From: Symsagittifera roscoffensis
Taxonomy: Eukaryota > Xenacoelomorpha > Acoela > Convolutidae
DNA: 64,000 nucleotides
Assembly (NCBI RefSeq): GCF_963678635.1
Contig: NC_087063.1
Coordinates: 38,330,759-38,394,758 of the forward strand
Direction: 5' to 3'
Positions 63,401-64,000 of the stretch are shown here, in pieces (positions within the stretch are counted from its first letter, which is position 1; each line of letters opens with the position of its first letter). Under the pieces are notes generated by a model that was not told where the DNA came from, did not search any database, and saw nothing but the letters and a program-made list of their open reading frames with translations. A program made the translations under genes and the position numbers.

Positions 63401-64000
63401 AAGCAATTCAATGAATGGCATTTAAGCCTTTTTGTCTAAGGTGAAACAGTCATTCCCCGGTGCTGCTTCAGTAATCCATTTCAACAATATGAGAGATAGC
63501 TCGCAAGACGTCTTTTGTGCGGTCGATTTTTTTCGCGCCCAGATTTTTGATACTCAAAAACTGAACTTGCGTTGTTTTTTGGTAAATCAAGGGTAGCAGC
63601 AAGGAAGGCATTGTCCGTTCCGAAATTGGAATCGTAGGCTGCCTTGCTGGCATCTAGGTTAAAGGAAGATGTACTCCGGGTACTTTCAATCAATTTGACC
63701 CGCACAGATAGCACCACCGTGTTAAATTGGATGCACTTTGTCAGTAAATTACCGAATTTTTTTGTGAACTGTGTTTGTGAAGTAAAAGAATTCACCACTG
63801 TGGATCAGTGATTCTATGTAAAAAGTGGAGATAATCTCGCAGACACTGGGACACGCGGAATATCGGCGAAAATCCTTAAAAAATCAGTTTGGTCAGGGAT
63901 CCAAGCTTCCTATTAGTCAATGAATGGCCATTCAGATCAAAAAATGGATGTTGTTACTGACATCGTGTCAAAACAATCTGTGGCCGACACCATCGAAAAT
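60420..64000 (+). mobile_element. BEL/Pao LTR element fossil, heavily broken, runs off right edge
   Basis: Parts in order: a Lys/Leu-rich gag-like start (60420-60900), a protease-like segment with 'LIGQDF' near 62085, RT pieces near 62655-62830 ('SLLDGPDSLQNLLHVLLRF' resembles the BEL 'LLDGPDLLNSLLGVLLRF' block), the Pao linker near 63160-63440 ('LGLPWN', 'DPIGLVAP', 'LLKDIW'), and an RNase H region to the edge. These are BEL/Pao landmarks, not gypsy ones. There are many interruptions (well over ten), so it is old. LTRs were not found. Confidence 0.82.

Noticed and set aside
1-64000. tRNA, rRNA or snRNA genes
   Set aside because: None recognised by eye on either strand. A covariance-model scan would be needed to exclude them.

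Overview
The window is nuclear DNA of an invertebrate animal. The evidence is a metazoan gene set that includes VHL and BFAR, spliceosomal introns, AT-rich non-coding DNA, and LTR elements of two superfamilies. The species cannot be named from the sequence. Almost every host gene has a good 3' splice site a few bases upstream of its ATG, which suggests spliced-leader trans-splicing or short 5'UTR introns.

1-36761: two nested giant Ty3/gypsy-type LTR elements, both on the + strand. Element A (1-18118, tail at 36661-36761) runs off the left edge. It is old and broken, with about fifteen interruptions. Element B (18119-36657) lies inside A's 3' LTR and is about 18.5 kb long. Its two 1.6-kb LTRs differ at about seven sites, so it is young, and it looks whole or nearly so. 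Both carry gag, protease, RT, RNase H and integrase, then a C-terminal macro-like domain, then a very long downstream coding region that does not look like an envelope gene. A also has an SGNH-hydrolase-like ORF that B does not carry. B has a 2.5-kb leader with a tRNA-Asn-like primer site, G-runs and a minisatellite of about fifty units.

37031-47191: a compact cluster of eight host genes, all on the + strand: BFAR, COX19, VHL, HLCS, SNRPD2, RPL18A, RPL38 and RPL13A. The COX19 stop and the first plausible VHL start overlap as ATGA. VHL and HLCS are 36 bp apart, with a TACTAAC branch-like site between them. HLCS and RPL13A each have one intron inside the coding sequence. The HLCS intron holds a perfect 74-bp inverted repeat and a MITE-like element. 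A hAT-type MITE with an 8-bp target duplication lies before RPL38.

47192-58400: AT-rich and gene-poor. The one gene I can support is a three-exon class II aldolase/adducin-domain gene on the - strand (50493-55331), with a possible mitochondrial presequence. Its introns and flanks are full of palindromes, tandem repeats and diverged dispersed repeats.

58400-64000: a higher-GC stretch of unknown nature, unassigned AT-rich DNA, and from about 60420 a heavily decayed BEL/Pao element that runs off the right edge.

The host genes are housekeeping: ER ubiquitin ligase, mitochondrial copper chaperone, oxygen sensing, protein biotinylation, Sm core and ribosome. Their grouping looks like shared transcription rather than shared function. 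The most unusual material is the accessory coding capacity of elements A and B.
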